From assembly GCF_036245475.1 (NCBI RefSeq), contig NZ_BTPM01000001.1, positions 2,852,001-2,916,000 on the forward strand: a stretch of DNA of 64,000 bases, written 5' to 3'. A program made the translations under genes and the position numbers. This stretch comes from Vibrio sp. 10N (GTDB lineage: Bacteria; Pseudomonadota; Gammaproteobacteria; Enterobacterales; Vibrionaceae). Under the pieces are notes generated by a model. It was given only the letters and a program-made list of their open reading frames with translations, searched no databases and was not told where the DNA came from. Shown one piece after another: positions 46,539 to 57,545 of the stretch (position 1 is its first letter; each line of letters opens with the position of its first letter).

Positions 46539-47341
46539 GAAATGATGTCCACTTAGGGCACAAGGCCAGAAAACGATTTGGCCAGAACTTCCTGAACGAT
46601 CCGTACATCATCGATGGTATCGTATCTTCAATTAACCCAAAGCCGGGCCAAAACCTGGTTGAGATCGGCCCTGGTCTTGGCGCGATTACTGAGCCAGTGG
46701 GTAAAGAAGTCGACAAGTTTACGGTTATCGAACTTGACCGTGACTTGGCACAGCGTCTGCGTACTCACCCAGATCTTGCTGACAAGTTGACCATTCACGA
46801 AGGCGACGCAATGCGTTTTGACTTCACCCAACTGGTGAAGCCTAACAACAAACTGCGCATCTTTGGTAACTTGCCATATAACATCTCTACGCCTTTGATG
46901 TTCCACTTGTTTGAATTCCATAAAGACATCCAAGACATGCACTTTATGCTTCAAAAAGAAGTGGTTAACCGTCTAGCCGCTGGCCCTGGTAGCAAAGCTT
47001 ATGGCCGTCTGACGGTCATGGCACAGTACTACTGTAAAGTGGTACCCGTACTTGAAGTACCACCAACAGCATTCGTGCCGCCGCCGAAAGTCGACTCAGC
47101 GGTTGTGCGTCTTGTGCCTTACGAAGAACTGCCATACCCTGCAACTAGCCTTAAGTGGCTTGATCGCGTATGTCGTGAAGGCTTTAACCAGCGTCGTAAA
47201 ACTGTACGTAACTGCTATAAAGCACTCATGTCCGCGGAAACCTTGGAAGAGCTTGGGGTGAACCCATCTATGCGCCCAGAGAACCTGACGCTGCAACAGT
47301 TTGTTGACATGGCAAACTGGCTCGACGCCAACCATGGTTAA
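46535..47341 (+). CDS. rsmA: 16S rRNA dimethyladenosine transferase RsmA (KsgA)
   Basis: Dimethylates two adenines at the 3' end of 16S rRNA during 30S assembly. The 268 aa contain [18 protein letters not shown], the SAM motif [14 protein letters not shown], the acidic [11 protein letters not shown] and the catalytic GNLPYNIST. It overlaps pdxA by four bases (ATGA). A terminator follows at 47362. Confidence 0.96.
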   Translation: MRNDVHLGHKARKRFGQNFLNDPYIIDGIVSSINPKPGQNLVEIGPGLGAITEPVGKEVDKFTVIELDRDLAQRLRTHPDLADKLTIHEGDAMRFDFTQLVKPNNKLRIFGNLPYNISTPLMFHLFEFHKDIQDMHFMLQKEVVNRLAAGPGSKAYGRLTVMAQYYCKVVPVLEVPPTAFVPPPKVDSAVVRLVPYEELPYPATSLKWLDRVCREGFNQRRKTVRNCYKALMSAETLEELGVNPSMRPENLTLQQFVDMANWLDANHG

Positions 47342-47361
47342 TACAAATCAATAACAGAAAA

Positions 47362-47395
47362 AACGCTCACTAGCTTGCTATTGAGCGTTTTTTTT
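47362..47395 (+). terminator. Intrinsic terminator after rsmA
   Basis: AACGCTCA / TGAGCGTT, 8-bp stem, 12-base loop, then TTTTTT. It separates rsmA from apaG, so apaGH may have its own promoter in the 95-base gap or depend on read-through. Confidence 0.82.
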
Positions 47396-47436
47396 GTCAT
47401 ATCTGAATATGCACTTCAAGCAGTTAGGAGATTGAC

Positions 47437-47817
47437 ATGGAGTCGACCACACCATGCGTAAAATGCCAAGTACACACTAAATACGTTGAAGAACAGTCCG
47501 ACCCAGACAACAGCCGTTATGTGTTTGCCTACATCATTACCATCAAGAACCTGAGTCAGGAAACTGTTCAACTCATCAGTCGACGCTGGTTAATCACCGA
47601 TGCTAACGGCAAGCAGCTTACCGTAGAAGGTGATGGCGTCGTTGGACAACAACCGGTCATCGAAAAAAACGATGAATACACTTATACCAGTGGTACAGCA
47701 ATCGAGACCCCTCTGGGCGTAATGCAGGGGCACTACGTTATGCTAGATGGGAGTGGTAAACAATTTACCGCAGAAATTGAACCTTTCCGCTTGGCGATCC
47801 CCAACATACTGAATTAA
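47437..47817 (+). CDS. apaG: ApaG (CorD) protein
   Basis: 126 aa, one fibronectin-III-like beta-sandwich, matching the usual ApaG length (125). Motifs: [28 protein letters not shown] and [33 protein letters not shown]. The function is uncertain; it is linked to cobalt/magnesium and diadenosine tetraphosphate metabolism by its neighbour apaH, which starts eight bases on. Confidence 0.95.
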   Translation: MESTTPCVKCQVHTKYVEEQSDPDNSRYVFAYIITIKNLSQETVQLISRRWLITDANGKQLTVEGDGVVGQQPVIEKNDEYTYTSGTAIETPLGVMQGHYVMLDGSGKQFTAEIEPFRLAIPNILN

Positions 47818-47825
47818 GGAACATT

Positions 47826-48629
47826 GTGGCCAACTACATTGTCGGAGACATTCAAGGCTGTCTCGATGAACTGCAGCTTTTATTAGCCAGCGTTAACTTC
47901 AACTCGCAACAAGATACTATTTGGTTCGCTGGCGATCTCGTTGCAAGGGGACCAAAATCTTTAGAAACCCTTAGGTATGTAAAATCGTTAGGAGATGCGG
48001 CTAAGGTTTGTTTAGGCAATCACGATCTACACCTTCTTGCTGTGTCTTTAGGCGTTCACAAAGCAAAGCCAAAGGATAAAACGCTATCCATCCTCGAGGC
48101 GAGTGACAAAGACGAGTTACTTAACTGGCTAAGACAACAGCCATTATTGCTAGAACATGATGAGTTTGTCGTTTGTCATGCGGGGATTTCACCGCAGTGG
48201 ACACTGAAACAAGCGAAGAAATGCGCAAAAAAGGTGGCAAAAAAATTACGCGGAGACGATTGGCAGTCACTGATTAAAAACATGTATAGCAACGAACCGG
48301 ATGTCTGGTCTCACGAACTGAAAGGGATTGAACGACTTCGCTATACCATCAATGCTTACACGCGAATGCGATTTTGTTTTCCTGATGGGCGCTTAGACAT
48401 GAGTTGCAAGCTCCCCCCTTCAGAAGTCAATCCAAGTGAATATGTACCTTGGTTTGCCCTACCATCACGTGAAGCATTAAGTAAAACTGTGATATTTGGT
48501 CATTGGGCTGCGCTTGGTGGTTATGTCAGCGAAGAGGTCATCGGGCTTGATACCGGCTGTGTGTGGGGCGGGGAACTCACTATGATCCGCTGGGAAGACA
48601 AGGCGCTATTTAGTCAACCTGCGTTGTAA
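47826..48629 (+). CDS. apaH: Symmetrical bis(5'-nucleosyl)-tetraphosphatase ApaH
   Basis: Splits Ap4A into two ADP; also known to remove Np4 caps from RNA. The 267 aa start at a GTG (GTG GCC AAC TAC) preceded by AAGGAAC. Metallophosphatase motifs: GDIQGCLDE, GDLVARGP, GNHD and an H in VVCHAGISPQW. It is followed by a long hairpin shared with folA on the other strand. Confidence 0.95.
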   Translation: MANYIVGDIQGCLDELQLLLASVNFNSQQDTIWFAGDLVARGPKSLETLRYVKSLGDAAKVCLGNHDLHLLAVSLGVHKAKPKDKTLSILEASDKDELLNWLRQQPLLLEHDEFVVCHAGISPQWTLKQAKKCAKKVAKKLRGDDWQSLIKNMYSNEPDVWSHELKGIERLRYTINAYTRMRFCFPDGRLDMSCKLPPSEVNPSEYVPWFALPSREALSKTVIFGHWAALGGYVSEEVIGLDTGCVWGGELTMIRWEDKALFSQPAL

Positions 48630-48640
48630 CAATCTATATT

Positions 48641-48666
48641 GCTCGCCAGTTGAGAAACTGGCGAGC
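48641..48666. terminator. Hairpin between converging apaH and folA
   Basis: GCTCGCCAGTT-GAGA-AACTGGCGAGC, 11-bp perfect stem. There is no long T-run on either side, so it may act as a weak bidirectional terminator or an RNA-stability element. Confidence 0.55.
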
Positions 48667-48675
48667 AGTAAAAAC

Positions 48676-49155
48676 TTAACGCTCTAGCACTACAAACTCC
48701 ATGTTGTAGGCATTTTTTTCATCCGCACTGTAGTGCTCGCTGTGGATTTTCTGCCAACCTTCTCCCCAGTCAGGAAATTGCGTATCACCATCAAGCTTGG
48801 CATCAATATGGGTCAGATACAGTTTATTTGCCATCGGAAGACAGTGACTATAGAAGCTACCGCCACCAATGATCATCGCTTCTTCGACATCGCTAACCAA
48901 CTCCAATGCCTGCTCAAGCGAAGTCACAGTATCGACACCGTCGATAGACAGTTCATTGTTACGACTCACCACAATATTGCGACGCCCCGGCAGTGGACGC
49001 CCGATAGATTCATAAGTCTTACGACCCATAATCACTGGTTTACCCAAAGTACAGCGCTTGAACCAAGCAAAATCAGCCGGTAAATGCCACGGCATTTGGT
49101 TGTCCTTACCAATGATACGATTGTCTGCCATAGCGGCTATCATACTGATGATCAT
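48676..49155 (-). CDS. folA: Dihydrofolate reductase
   Basis: 159 aa, as in E. coli. Residues for folate and NADPH binding are visible: ISMIAAMADNRIIGKDNQMPWHLPADFAWFKRCTL (Trp and Asp near residue 22-27), MGRKTYESIGRPLPGRRN and an IIGGGSFYS loop. It is convergent with apaH. No resistance-type change is obvious, but I could not compare against a reference. Confidence 0.96.
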   Translation of the reverse strand: MIISMIAAMADNRIIGKDNQMPWHLPADFAWFKRCTLGKPVIMGRKTYESIGRPLPGRRNIVVSRNNELSIDGVDTVTSLEQALELVSDVEEAMIIGGGSFYSHCLPMANKLYLTHIDAKLDGDTQFPDWGEGWQKIHSEHYSADEKNAYNMEFVVLER

Positions 49156-49171
49156 GATTGTTTGTTCCTAA

Positions 49172-49651
49172 TTAGACGATTGGGCGACGGCGGTAGAATA
49201 ACAGCCCTGGCATCGCAAGACCAACCGCGAGACCTGCGATAATGAACATCGCTTTCAAAAAGTTCTCAAGAAGCGTCGCCAATAGCTCTGGGGTATAACC
49301 TAAATGGTTGATCTCTACCATCGCAATCATGGCTTTAAACGCAAACACGCCTGGCACCATAGGGATCAATGCCGCTACAGTAAATACTTTCGGGTGCGCC
49401 AAAAACTTATGAGACCAATGCACACCAATCATGCCAACCAAAGTGGCGGCAAAAAAGGTTGCCCACTCAATCGGCACTCCATAATGCATCATTAAAAAGC
49501 GTGAGCCATGGCCGATCGCGCCGCCGATAGCGCAGTAAGCCAACGCATTTTGCGGCACGTTAAATACCAGAGCAAAACCCACCGCTGGTATCGCGGCAAA
49601 AAACATATCATTAAGTAGGGCTAGAAGCAGTTCCATCATTACTGTACCCAC
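49172..49651 (-). CDS. Threonine/serine exporter, YjjB-type subunit (DUF3815)
   Basis: 159 aa with four or five membrane helices (for example LLALLNDMFFAAIPAVGFALVFNVP, FTVAALIPMVPGVFAFKAMIAMVEI). The VPGVFAFKAM stretch is typical of the short half of split ThrE transporters. It overlaps the upstream YjjP-type gene by 13 bases, so the two are translated together and form one exporter. Confidence 0.85.
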   Translation of the reverse strand: MGTVMMELLLALLNDMFFAAIPAVGFALVFNVPQNALAYCAIGGAIGHGSRFLMMHYGVPIEWATFFAATLVGMIGVHWSHKFLAHPKVFTVAALIPMVPGVFAFKAMIAMVEINHLGYTPELLATLLENFLKAMFIIAGLAVGLAMPGLLFYRRRPIV

Positions 49652-50406
49652 CCTAATACGTTGGTAATGCTCATTGCACCCACGATGCCTAAACAGGTCG
49701 CAAGCGTCAGCAAGCTTGCCATCACAAAGCGAGCGATCCCCATATTGACATAACCTTTGAGCATATCGGCCACCGAGTTAATCAGCGGAAAGCCAGGCAC
49801 TAACATCAATACCGAAGAGGCCATCACTAACTGTGGCTTGTCCCCGATTCCATAAATCACGGCTTGTGCGGAGATCAATGTAGTAACAAAAGCTGTAATA
49901 GCGAAATTGAGCAGTGGATTGAAGTGACGGTGACCAAACTCCTGACGGACAATCATGCCCAAGCCAGACGCTAAAAAGGTCATACCAAACACCGCCCAAT
50001 CGCCGCCAGCTAATCGACTGAATGCGGCACAAGAAAGGCCTATCATCACCACCACTAACCAGCGGTTGTAGCGTTCTGGGCTGATTTGGTTAAGCTTTTT
50101 TTGAGCCAGTTGATAGTCGAGAATACCCTTCTCCATCATTATGCAGATGCGCTGAATCTGGGTAACGACCCGCATATTCAAGCCTCGATCTGGGCTTCGA
50201 CGTGCGGTGGTGACGCAATGTTCGTTATAGACAGTAGTGACGACTAAAGAGCTGGCAGAGAGCGACACTTCCACTTCATCCATGCCTGCTGCTTTTCCGA
50301 TTCGATGTGTAATGTGACCAACAAGGGTGCTTTCAGCGCCATGAGCTAACAGCATTTGGCCTGCTTGAGCAATCAGCCGAGAGACTGCTCTTTGATTAGG
50401 TGCCAT
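49639..50406 (-). CDS. Threonine/serine exporter, YjjP-type subunit (DUF1212)
   Basis: 255 aa from the ATG at 50406, which has GGAAGGA five bases before it; a longer frame to 50493 lacks such a site. Long-half ThrE features: a cytoplasmic N-terminal domain (LLAHGAESTLVGHITHRIGKAAGMDEVEVSLSASSLVVTT) and a membrane half (SVLMLVPGFPLINSVADMLKGY). In E. coli, YjjP and YjjB together export succinate; threonine/serine export is the family name. The exact substrate here is unclear. Confidence 0.87.
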   Translation of the reverse strand: MAPNQRAVSRLIAQAGQMLLAHGAESTLVGHITHRIGKAAGMDEVEVSLSASSLVVTTVYNEHCVTTARRSPDRGLNMRVVTQIQRICIMMEKGILDYQLAQKKLNQISPERYNRWLVVVMIGLSCAAFSRLAGGDWAVFGMTFLASGLGMIVRQEFGHRHFNPLLNFAITAFVTTLISAQAVIYGIGDKPQLVMASSVLMLVPGFPLINSVADMLKGYVNMGIARFVMASLLTLATCLGIVGAMSITNVLGWVQ

Positions 50407-50548
50407 GTATCCTTCCAAGCATGTGGTTCTAGGCAAATGTATTGCCAATCCATAATTTGTTTGGCCGATTGGTTTCTGCCAAACAAAGTGCAAACGTTTG
50501 AGCCGGTTAGTTTGCCTCAGTTTCTGAGTCAGAGAAATGATTTAGGTA

Positions 50549-50580
50549 CAAAAAAACCGCAATAACAATTGCGGTTTTTC
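50549..50580 (-). terminator. Intrinsic terminator of the rplU-rpmA-cgtA region
   Basis: AAAAACCGCAAT / ATTGCGGTTTTT around a short loop (AACA). The minus-strand T-run is long. It lies just after the cgtA stop at 50596. Confidence 0.88.
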
Positions 50581-50595
50581 AAATTCAATGGTGAT

Positions 50596-51768
<1,173 letters not shown>

Positions 51769-51962
51769 TTACTCCGACTACTTCTTCGCTTACCCACCAA
51801 AAGGCTCAAGCGTCATCACGACGCGCCTGATGGCTTCATTCGATTATCACTACATTTTAGCAGATGACAGAGACGACTCCCCACTAAGCTAGACCTTACT
51901 TTGTAAAGACTTAACCTAGAGATTCGTCTCTATCGACTGCCTTCATTTCAATACAAATAAAA

Positions 51963-51988
51963 AACCCCGCCGACTCGGCAGGGCTTTT
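51963..51988 (-). terminator. Terminator-like hairpin after rpmA
   Basis: On the minus strand: AAGCCCTGCCGAGTCGGCGGGGTT followed by TTTTTT. The stem has one imperfect pair. It would reduce read-through from rpmA into cgtA. Confidence 0.75.
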
Positions 51989-52031
51989 GAATTCAGCTTG
52001 AAAGCATTGTGTAATTTAGCGAGATGCTTAA

Positions 52032-52289
52032 TTACTCAGCTTCGATGCTAACGAATTTACGGTTCTTAGGACCTTTAACTTCGAATTTCACTTTACCTTC
52101 AGTAAGAGCGAAAAGAGTATGGTCTTTACCGATACCAACGTTAGTACCAGCGTGGAACTTAGTACCACGTTGACGTACGATGATGTTACCTGCAAGAACA
52201 GACTCACCACCGAAACGCTTAACACCTAGACGTTTGCTTTCTGAATCGCGGCCGTTACGAGTAGAACCACCAGCTTTTTTGTGTGCCAT
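52032..52289 (-). CDS. rpmA: 50S ribosomal protein L27
   Basis: 85 aa, starting [28 protein letters not shown], the invariant L27 N-terminus that reaches the peptidyl-transferase centre. [29 protein letters not shown] follows. It lies 21 bases after rplU. Confidence 0.98.
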   Translation of the reverse strand: MAHKKAGGSTRNGRDSESKRLGVKRFGGESVLAGNIIVRQRGTKFHAGTNVGIGKDHTLFALTEGKVKFEVKGPKNRKFVSIEAE

Positions 52290-52310
52290 TGTTAAACTCT
52301 CCTAATCGAA

Positions 52311-52622
52311 TTAAGCGTTGATGCCAGTGATTTTCACTTCCGTGAACCACTGACGGTGACCTTGTTGCTTACGAGAGTGCTTACGACGACGGAACTTAAC
52401 GATTTTAACTTTATCGCCACGACCGTGTTGTACTACTTCAGCAACAACCTTGCCGCCCTCTACTAGAGGAGCGCCAACTTGAATGTCTTCACCGTTAGCA
52501 ACAAGAAGAACTTTATCAAATTCAACAGTTGCACCAGTTTCAACGTCTAATTTCTCTAAACGAAGAGTTTGACCTTCGCTTACACGGTGTTGTTTACCAC
52601 CAGATTGGAAAACAGCGTACAT
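52311..52622 (-). CDS. rplU: 50S ribosomal protein L21
   Basis: 103 aa: [18 protein letters not shown] at the start and [21 protein letters not shown] near the end, both L21 signatures. First gene of rplU-rpmA, divergent from ispB as in E. coli. Confidence 0.98.
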   Translation of the reverse strand: MYAVFQSGGKQHRVSEGQTLRLEKLDVETGATVEFDKVLLVANGEDIQVGAPLVEGGKVVAEVVQHGRGDKVKIVKFRRRKHSRKQQGHRQWFTEVKITGINA

Positions 52623-52708
52623 ATTTTACTCCGCTTTTTCCGCACAGCCTTTTGATTGTTATTTCAACAAATAGGGTGTGCGCTAAACTAATCATCAATA
52701 GGGCGCAG

Positions 52709-52737
52709 ATTCTACGCGAATGATTGCCCTATGACAA
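52709..52737 (-). promoter_or_regulatory. rplU promoter
   Basis: On the minus strand TTGTCA, 17-base spacer, TAGAAT, a near-consensus sigma-70 promoter. Transcription would start about 80 bases before the rplU start codon, leaving a leader that could carry ribosomal-protein control. Confidence 0.75.
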
Positions 52738-52894
52738 GCCATATTTTGAAAAAATTGGCGAAACACTAATCGCCAATCGAAAGTGCCGCAATAATGCCCT
52801 TTCACCATGTATTAATCAACGTTTTTTAGTGTATTATTCACAGATTATAACCAACGATTAAGCCTTACAGGCTCTAAGCTCAACCGGGTACGTA

Positions 52895-53866
52895 ATGGAT
52901 TTTAAAGCTATCCAAGCACTGACTGCCGATGATATGGCAAAAGTGAACGAAACAATACAAGCACAATTAAACTCTGAAGTTAGCCTAATCAATCAGCTTG
53001 GTTTTTACATTGTGAGCAGCGGAGGAAAGCGCCTAAGACCGCTTCTTGCTATCCTGTCAGCCAAAGCGCTGGGTTATCAGGGTAATGCTCACACGACTGC
53101 TGCTGCCTTTATAGAATTTATCCACACTGCAACCTTGTTGCATGATGATGTGGTCGACGAGTCTGACATGCGACGCGGTAAAGCCACCGCAAACGCAGCA
53201 TTTGGTAATGCGGCAAGCGTGCTGGTAGGCGACTATATCTATACACGCTCTTTCCAGATGATGACAGCGCTTGGCTCGCTGCGCATTTTGGAGTTAATGA
53301 GTGATGCGGTGAATGTAATAGCTGAAGGCGAAGTTCAGCAGCTAATGAATTGCAACGATCCTGACACTAGCGAAGAAAGCTATATGCAGGTTATCTACTC
53401 TAAAACCGCACGCCTGTTTGAGGCGGCAACGCAAGTTGGTGCCATCCTAAATGACGCTGAACCGGAAGTAGAAGTCGCTCTGCAAAACTACGGCAAATAT
53501 CTAGGCACTGCATTCCAGCTTATCGATGATGTTATGGACTACACCTCTACCGGTGAAGACATGGGTAAGAATGTCGGCGATGACCTTGCAGAAGGTAAAC
53601 CGACGTTACCACTGATCCACGCTATGCAGCATGGCGAGGCTCATGAAAGCGAAATGATTCGCGAAGCCATCGAAAAGGGCAATGGTCTCGACAAAATCGA
53701 AGCCATCATGGCCACCATGCAACGAGTAGGTTCACTTAAGTACACCGAAGAAATGGCTCTTCAAGAAGCAGACAAAGCCATAGCGGCACTTTCTGTGGTA
53801 CCTGACAGTGAATATAAACAGGCGCTTGTGGCGCTTGCCTACATGGCGGTAAAACGCAGCGCATAA
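52895..53866 (+). CDS. ispB: Octaprenyl diphosphate synthase IspB
   Basis: Makes the polyprenyl side chain of ubiquinone and menaquinone. The 323 aa contain SGGKRLRPLLAILSAKALGY, the first Asp-rich motif LLHDDVVDESDMRRG and the second QLIDDVMDYTSTGEDMGKNVGDDLAEGKPTLPL. Length and motifs match E. coli IspB (323 aa). Confidence 0.96.
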   Translation: MDFKAIQALTADDMAKVNETIQAQLNSEVSLINQLGFYIVSSGGKRLRPLLAILSAKALGYQGNAHTTAAAFIEFIHTATLLHDDVVDESDMRRGKATANAAFGNAASVLVGDYIYTRSFQMMTALGSLRILELMSDAVNVIAEGEVQQLMNCNDPDTSEESYMQVIYSKTARLFEAATQVGAILNDAEPEVEVALQNYGKYLGTAFQLIDDVMDYTSTGEDMGKNVGDDLAEGKPTLPLIHAMQHGEAHESEMIREAIEKGNGLDKIEAIMATMQRVGSLKYTEEMALQEADKAIAALSVVPDSEYKQALVALAYMAVKRSA

Positions 53867-53900
53867 AAAAGAGGTAGCGGCTCGAGTTGCTACCCCTTTT
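53867..53900 (+). terminator. Probable terminator of ispB
   Basis: AAAAG-a-GGTAGC / GCTACC-c-CTTTT with a 10-base loop, directly after the ispB stop. The T-run is four bases, so efficiency is uncertain. Confidence 0.55.
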
Positions 53901-53925
53901 GCGGTTATCTGTCTTCTATATACGC

Positions 53926-54117
53926 TCAGTAGTATTGATCGCAGCCGTTGTGCAGTTGTTGGTCCTCTTGGATCTCATCAGCATCCAGAGCCCACTGGAC
54001 ATCGCTCCCCAATGGCTCGACCAATACCGAGTTGGACTTTTTGTCAACAACGAGTACCTGACCGACACCGTGCTGGGACTCAACCCACATTCCTTTTCGT
54101 ACTCTATCAATTTCCAT
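53926..54117 (-). CDS. Small conserved-looking 63-aa protein (SH3/KOW-like)
   Basis: Starts at the ATG at 54117, with GGGGGAT six bases before it. The product MEIDRVRKGMWVESQHGVG continues with QVLVVDKKSNSVLVEPLGSDVQWALDADEI, a pattern of short strands and turns like a small beta-barrel of the SH3 or KOW type. I do not recognise a named family. The clear ribosome-binding site and protein-like composition support a real gene. It lies downstream of mdh on the same strand but after a terminator. Confidence 0.65.
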   Translation of the reverse strand: MEIDRVRKGMWVESQHGVGQVLVVDKKSNSVLVEPLGSDVQWALDADEIQEDQQLHNGCDQYY

Positions 54118-54174
54118 TATCAATCCCCCGTTTCACGTCACAATTGTTACGTGCCTCTTTAGGGATAGATCAAA

Positions 54175-54202
54175 AAACCCAGTCTCGTAAAGACTGGGTT
54201 TG
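54175..54202 (-). terminator. Intrinsic terminator of mdh
   Basis: AAACCCAGTCT / AGACTGGGTTT, 11-bp perfect stem, with a T-run on the minus strand (TTTTTT). It lies 36 bases after the mdh stop. Confidence 0.9.
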
Positions 54203-54237
54203 CATATCGTCGTGGCTGGAATAGCCGATAACGAAGA

Positions 54238-55173
54238 CTACTTCGCGAACTCAACACCAATTTCAATGTCTTTGTTCAGTGTCTCTAGCATGCCATCTAG
54301 CGCAGCTTTCTCGTAATCACTTAGCTCACCGTAGCTAAGGATAGCTTCTGCGCCATCTTTACCAAGTTTAACTGGCTGTGCAAAGAATGGAGCATGCTCA
54401 CCGTCACCTTCGACGTAAGCACATTCAATAACGTTTTCTTCGCCTTGTAGGCCCTTCACTAACGCTAGACCAAATCGGCATGCCGCTTGACCCATTGATA
54501 GTGTTGCAGAGCCGCCACCGGCTTTCGCTTCAACTACTTCAGTACCTGCATTTTGAATACGCTTAGTCAACGCTTCCACTTCATCAGCCGTAAACTCGAC
54601 GCCTTCTACTTGAGAAAGCAGTGGAAGAATCGTCACACCAGAGTGACCGCCGATAACCGGCACACGGATATCACCTGGATCTTTTGCTTTAAGGTCGGCA
54701 ACAAACGTTTCTGAACGAATCACATCCAATGTCGTCACACCAAACAGTCTACGCTTGTCGTACACACCCGCTTTCTTAAGCACTTCTGCTGCAATTGGCA
54801 CAGTTGTGTTCACTGGGTTTGTAATGATACCAATACACGCTGTTGGGCAAACTACCGCAATTTTTTCTGCCAAAGATTTCACGATACCAGCGTTGACATT
54901 GAACAGGTCAGAGCGGTCCATACCAGGCTTACGTGCTACACCCGCAGAGATAAGCACCACGTCAGCACCTTCTAGTGCTGGCGTTGGATCTTCACCGGCA
55001 TAACCTTTAATAGAAACTGGCGTTGGGATATGGCTAAGGTCAGCCGCTACACCAGGAGTTACAGGGGCAATATCATAGAGGGCTAAATCAGAACCAGCTG
55101 GAAGGCGGTTCTTAAGTAGTAGAGCTAGGGCTTGACCGATGCCACCTGCGGCACCAATAACAGCTACTTTCAT
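54238..55173 (-). CDS. mdh: Malate dehydrogenase (NAD)
   Basis: TCA-cycle enzyme. 311 aa. NAD loop [14 protein letters not shown] (5-18), substrate Arg in [35 protein letters not shown] and the catalytic His in [15 protein letters not shown]. Length and motifs match enteric-type mdh (312 aa). It is divergent from argR, as in E. coli. Confidence 0.97.
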   Translation of the reverse strand: MKVAVIGAAGGIGQALALLLKNRLPAGSDLALYDIAPVTPGVAADLSHIPTPVSIKGYAGEDPTPALEGADVVLISAGVARKPGMDRSDLFNVNAGIVKSLAEKIAVVCPTACIGIITNPVNTTVPIAAEVLKKAGVYDKRRLFGVTTLDVIRSETFVADLKAKDPGDIRVPVIGGHSGVTILPLLSQVEGVEFTADEVEALTKRIQNAGTEVVEAKAGGGSATLSMGQAACRFGLALVKGLQGEENVIECAYVEGDGEHAPFFAQPVKLGKDGAEAILSYGELSDYEKAALDGMLETLNKDIEIGVEFAK

Positions 55174-55511
55174 GGTAGTTCTCCTTGAGATTGGTATCTC
55201 TTATTAATAGTCTTGTAGGGCAAATTTTCATCAGCTAGTAAAAAGCTATAGCATTCACTAATCGATTACAATCAATTAACCCCAGCTTTGCGAGCTCGCG
55301 CAACTCGCTAATTACGTGCCACTAACCTAGCACGTAAACAGCGTTGATAAAACCTGCTTTTTACCTTGTTAATTATGAGGTTATACTTGTTTTTTGTGAT
55401 ATCTGTTTAAGTGATATTGTTGGCAGAAACTATGGATAGGTTGGTTAAGATAGGGGTTCTGTGCCACAATACGGCGATCACTGCGAGTAGAACGAAGAAT
55501 AAGAGGCGTAT
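55174..55511. other. Divergent mdh-argR control region
   Basis: 338 bases that carry both promoters. ArgR usually controls its own gene through ARG boxes (AT-rich 18-base palindromes). I see AT-rich stretches but no convincing box by eye, and no gene. Confidence 0.5.
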
Positions 55512-55982
55512 ATGCGCAATAATGACAAACAAGATAATCTGGTTCGCGCGTTTAAAGCGTTGTTAAAAGAAGAGCGATTTGGCTCTCAGGGTGAGATTGT
55601 CGACGCGTTAAAACACGAAGGGTTTGAAAACATTAACCAATCCAAAGTGTCACGTATGTTGACTAAGTTTGGCGCAGTGAGAACCCGCAACGCCAAAATG
55701 GAGATGGTTTACTGTTTACCTGCCGAACTGGGCGTCCCGACTGTTTCTAGCTCACTGCGTGAACTGGTACTCGATATCGACCACAACAATGCTCTGGTAG
55801 TGATTCATACTGGCCCTGGTGCTGCACAGTTAATTGCAAGACTGCTCGACTCTCTTGGTAAAGCTGAAGGTATTCTGGGTGTTGTCGCAGGTGATGATAC
55901 TATCTTCATCACACCTACGCTTACAGTATCCACCAAACAACTGTTTGATTCTGTGTGTGATCTGTTCGAATACGCTGGTTAA
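55512..55982 (+). CDS. argR: Arginine repressor ArgR
   Basis: 156 aa, the E. coli length. The N-terminal winged helix is [51 protein letters not shown]. The C-terminal hexamerisation and arginine-binding domain has [20 protein letters not shown] and [13 protein letters not shown]. It represses arginine synthesis and acts in Xer recombination accessory complexes. Confidence 0.97.
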   Translation: MRNNDKQDNLVRAFKALLKEERFGSQGEIVDALKHEGFENINQSKVSRMLTKFGAVRTRNAKMEMVYCLPAELGVPTVSSSLRELVLDIDHNNALVVIHTGPGAAQLIARLLDSLGKAEGILGVVAGDDTIFITPTLTVSTKQLFDSVCDLFEYAG

Positions 55983-56315
55983 GTTTTAAACGTTAACATT
56001 CAGAACAATCTGTCACGGGACAATTAGTTCCGTGACATTCATCACATCTTGAAAAATCGAAACCTTGCCCTCAAATTAATCTTAATTATCTGTTTTATTT
56101 GACTTATATTCCAAAAATACGTCATCTCTTAGCATTTCTAGCACAGACAAATCCCCTATTTCTATTAACAATCCAGTAATTTTCTTCCAAATTATTTGGT
56201 ATGATTGCGCCACTTTTTCAACATATGGATTGAAAAAGATGCCGTTTCCACATAGGAAACCTCTGAAGACAACTATAGTTATTCAGGGCTAATAATGAAT
56301 AAGGAAGGGAAATTC
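55983..56315. other. argR to TAXI-TRAP intergenic region
   Basis: About 330 AT-rich bases. An inverted repeat TGTCACGGGAC / GTTCCGTGACA (56011-56037, loop AATTA) follows argR by 28 bases. It has no T-run and could be a weak terminator or an operator. The rest must hold the TRAP operon promoter; no specific regulator site was recognised. No gene seen. Confidence 0.5.
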
Positions 56316-57284
56316 ATGGCATTTAAGAAACTTGTTAAAATCGGTGCTATTGCCGCTGCTGTAATGGGCGCAGGCGCTGTTAATGCTCAAGAGTTCATCA
56401 CAATCGGTACAGGTTCGGTGACGGGTGTTTATTACCCTACTGGCGGCGCTATCTGTAAGCTTGTGAATAAAGGCCGTAAGGAACACAACATTCGTTGTTC
56501 AGTAGAGTCCACCGGTGGTTCTATCTACAATGTCAACACTATCCGTGCTGGTGAGCTAGATTTCGGTATCGTTCAATCTGACTGGCAATATCACGGCTAT
56601 AACGGCACAAGCAAATTTGAAGAGCAAGGCCCTTACAAAAAGCTTCGTGCAATGTTCTCTCTACACACAGAACCATTCAACATCATCGCTCGTGCTGACG
56701 CAGGTATCGACAACGTGACTGACCTTAAAGGTAAGCGCGTCAACATCGGTAACCCTGGCTCTGGTGACCGTGCAACGATGGGCGTCGTTATGGATGCGAT
56801 GGGCTGGACTAACGACGACTTTAAACTCGCTTCTGAGCTTAAAGGGTCTGAGCGCTCACAAGCGCTTTGTGATAACAAAATCGACGCGTTCGTTTATGTT
56901 GTTGGCCATCCAAACGGATCTATCAAAGAAGCAACTACGTCTTGTGATGCGAAACTGATCTCGGCAACTGGCGAGAAAATTGACGGTATCGTATCAGCAA
57001 ACCCATACTACGCTTACAGCTCAGTTCCAGCGGGCATGTACCGTGGTACAGACGGTGACGTAAACAGCTTTGGTGTGGCGGCAACGATGGTAACAACATC
57101 AGACGTTTCAGACGAAACGGCGTACAACGTTGCTAAAGCCGTGTTTGAAAACTTCGACACATTCAAACGTCTTCACCAAGCATTTGCTAACCTGAAGAAA
57201 GAAGACATGGTGAAAGCAGGTCTATCTATCCCGCTTCACCCAGGTGCTGAGAAGTACTACAAAGAAGTTGGTCTACTAAAATAA
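56316..57284 (+). CDS. TRAP transporter solute-binding protein, TAXI family
   Basis: Periplasmic receptor that hands substrate to the TRAP permease. 322 aa from the ATG at 56316, which has AAGGAAGGG seven bases before it; an ATG at 56295 is less likely. The signal peptide is KLVKIGAIAAAVMGAGAVNAQ. TAXI features: FITIGTGSVTGVYYPTGGAICKLVN, ESTGGSIYNVNTIRAGELDFGIVQSD and DLKGKRVNIGNPGSGDRATM. TAXI proteins often bind glutamate-like or other small acids; the ligand here is unknown. Confidence 0.92.
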   Translation: MAFKKLVKIGAIAAAVMGAGAVNAQEFITIGTGSVTGVYYPTGGAICKLVNKGRKEHNIRCSVESTGGSIYNVNTIRAGELDFGIVQSDWQYHGYNGTSKFEEQGPYKKLRAMFSLHTEPFNIIARADAGIDNVTDLKGKRVNIGNPGSGDRATMGVVMDAMGWTNDDFKLASELKGSERSQALCDNKIDAFVYVVGHPNGSIKEATTSCDAKLISATGEKIDGIVSANPYYAYSSVPAGMYRGTDGDVNSFGVAATMVTTSDVSDETAYNVAKAVFENFDTFKRLHQAFANLKKEDMVKAGLSIPLHPGAEKYYKEVGLLK

Positions 57285-57545
57285 GACCACTTCGTAGGGG
57301 GGGCATCGCTTCCCCTACTGCTTTTCTACTATGAGCAACACTCAAAACTATCAACACCAGTGCATCCAACTGGTGTGGCTATTTGGGCTCTCTTTCCAAG
57401 CCCGTCATTAAGAGCCCAAAAACACAACAACTGCTACACGTTTGCATCCATTGACTACAATGTTAAATGCGAAATAGGTTCGTGCCTTTTTCATTAGCCA
57501 CTGGCTGAAAAGTCACCGACCCAAAAATAATAAAGGACAACGTAC

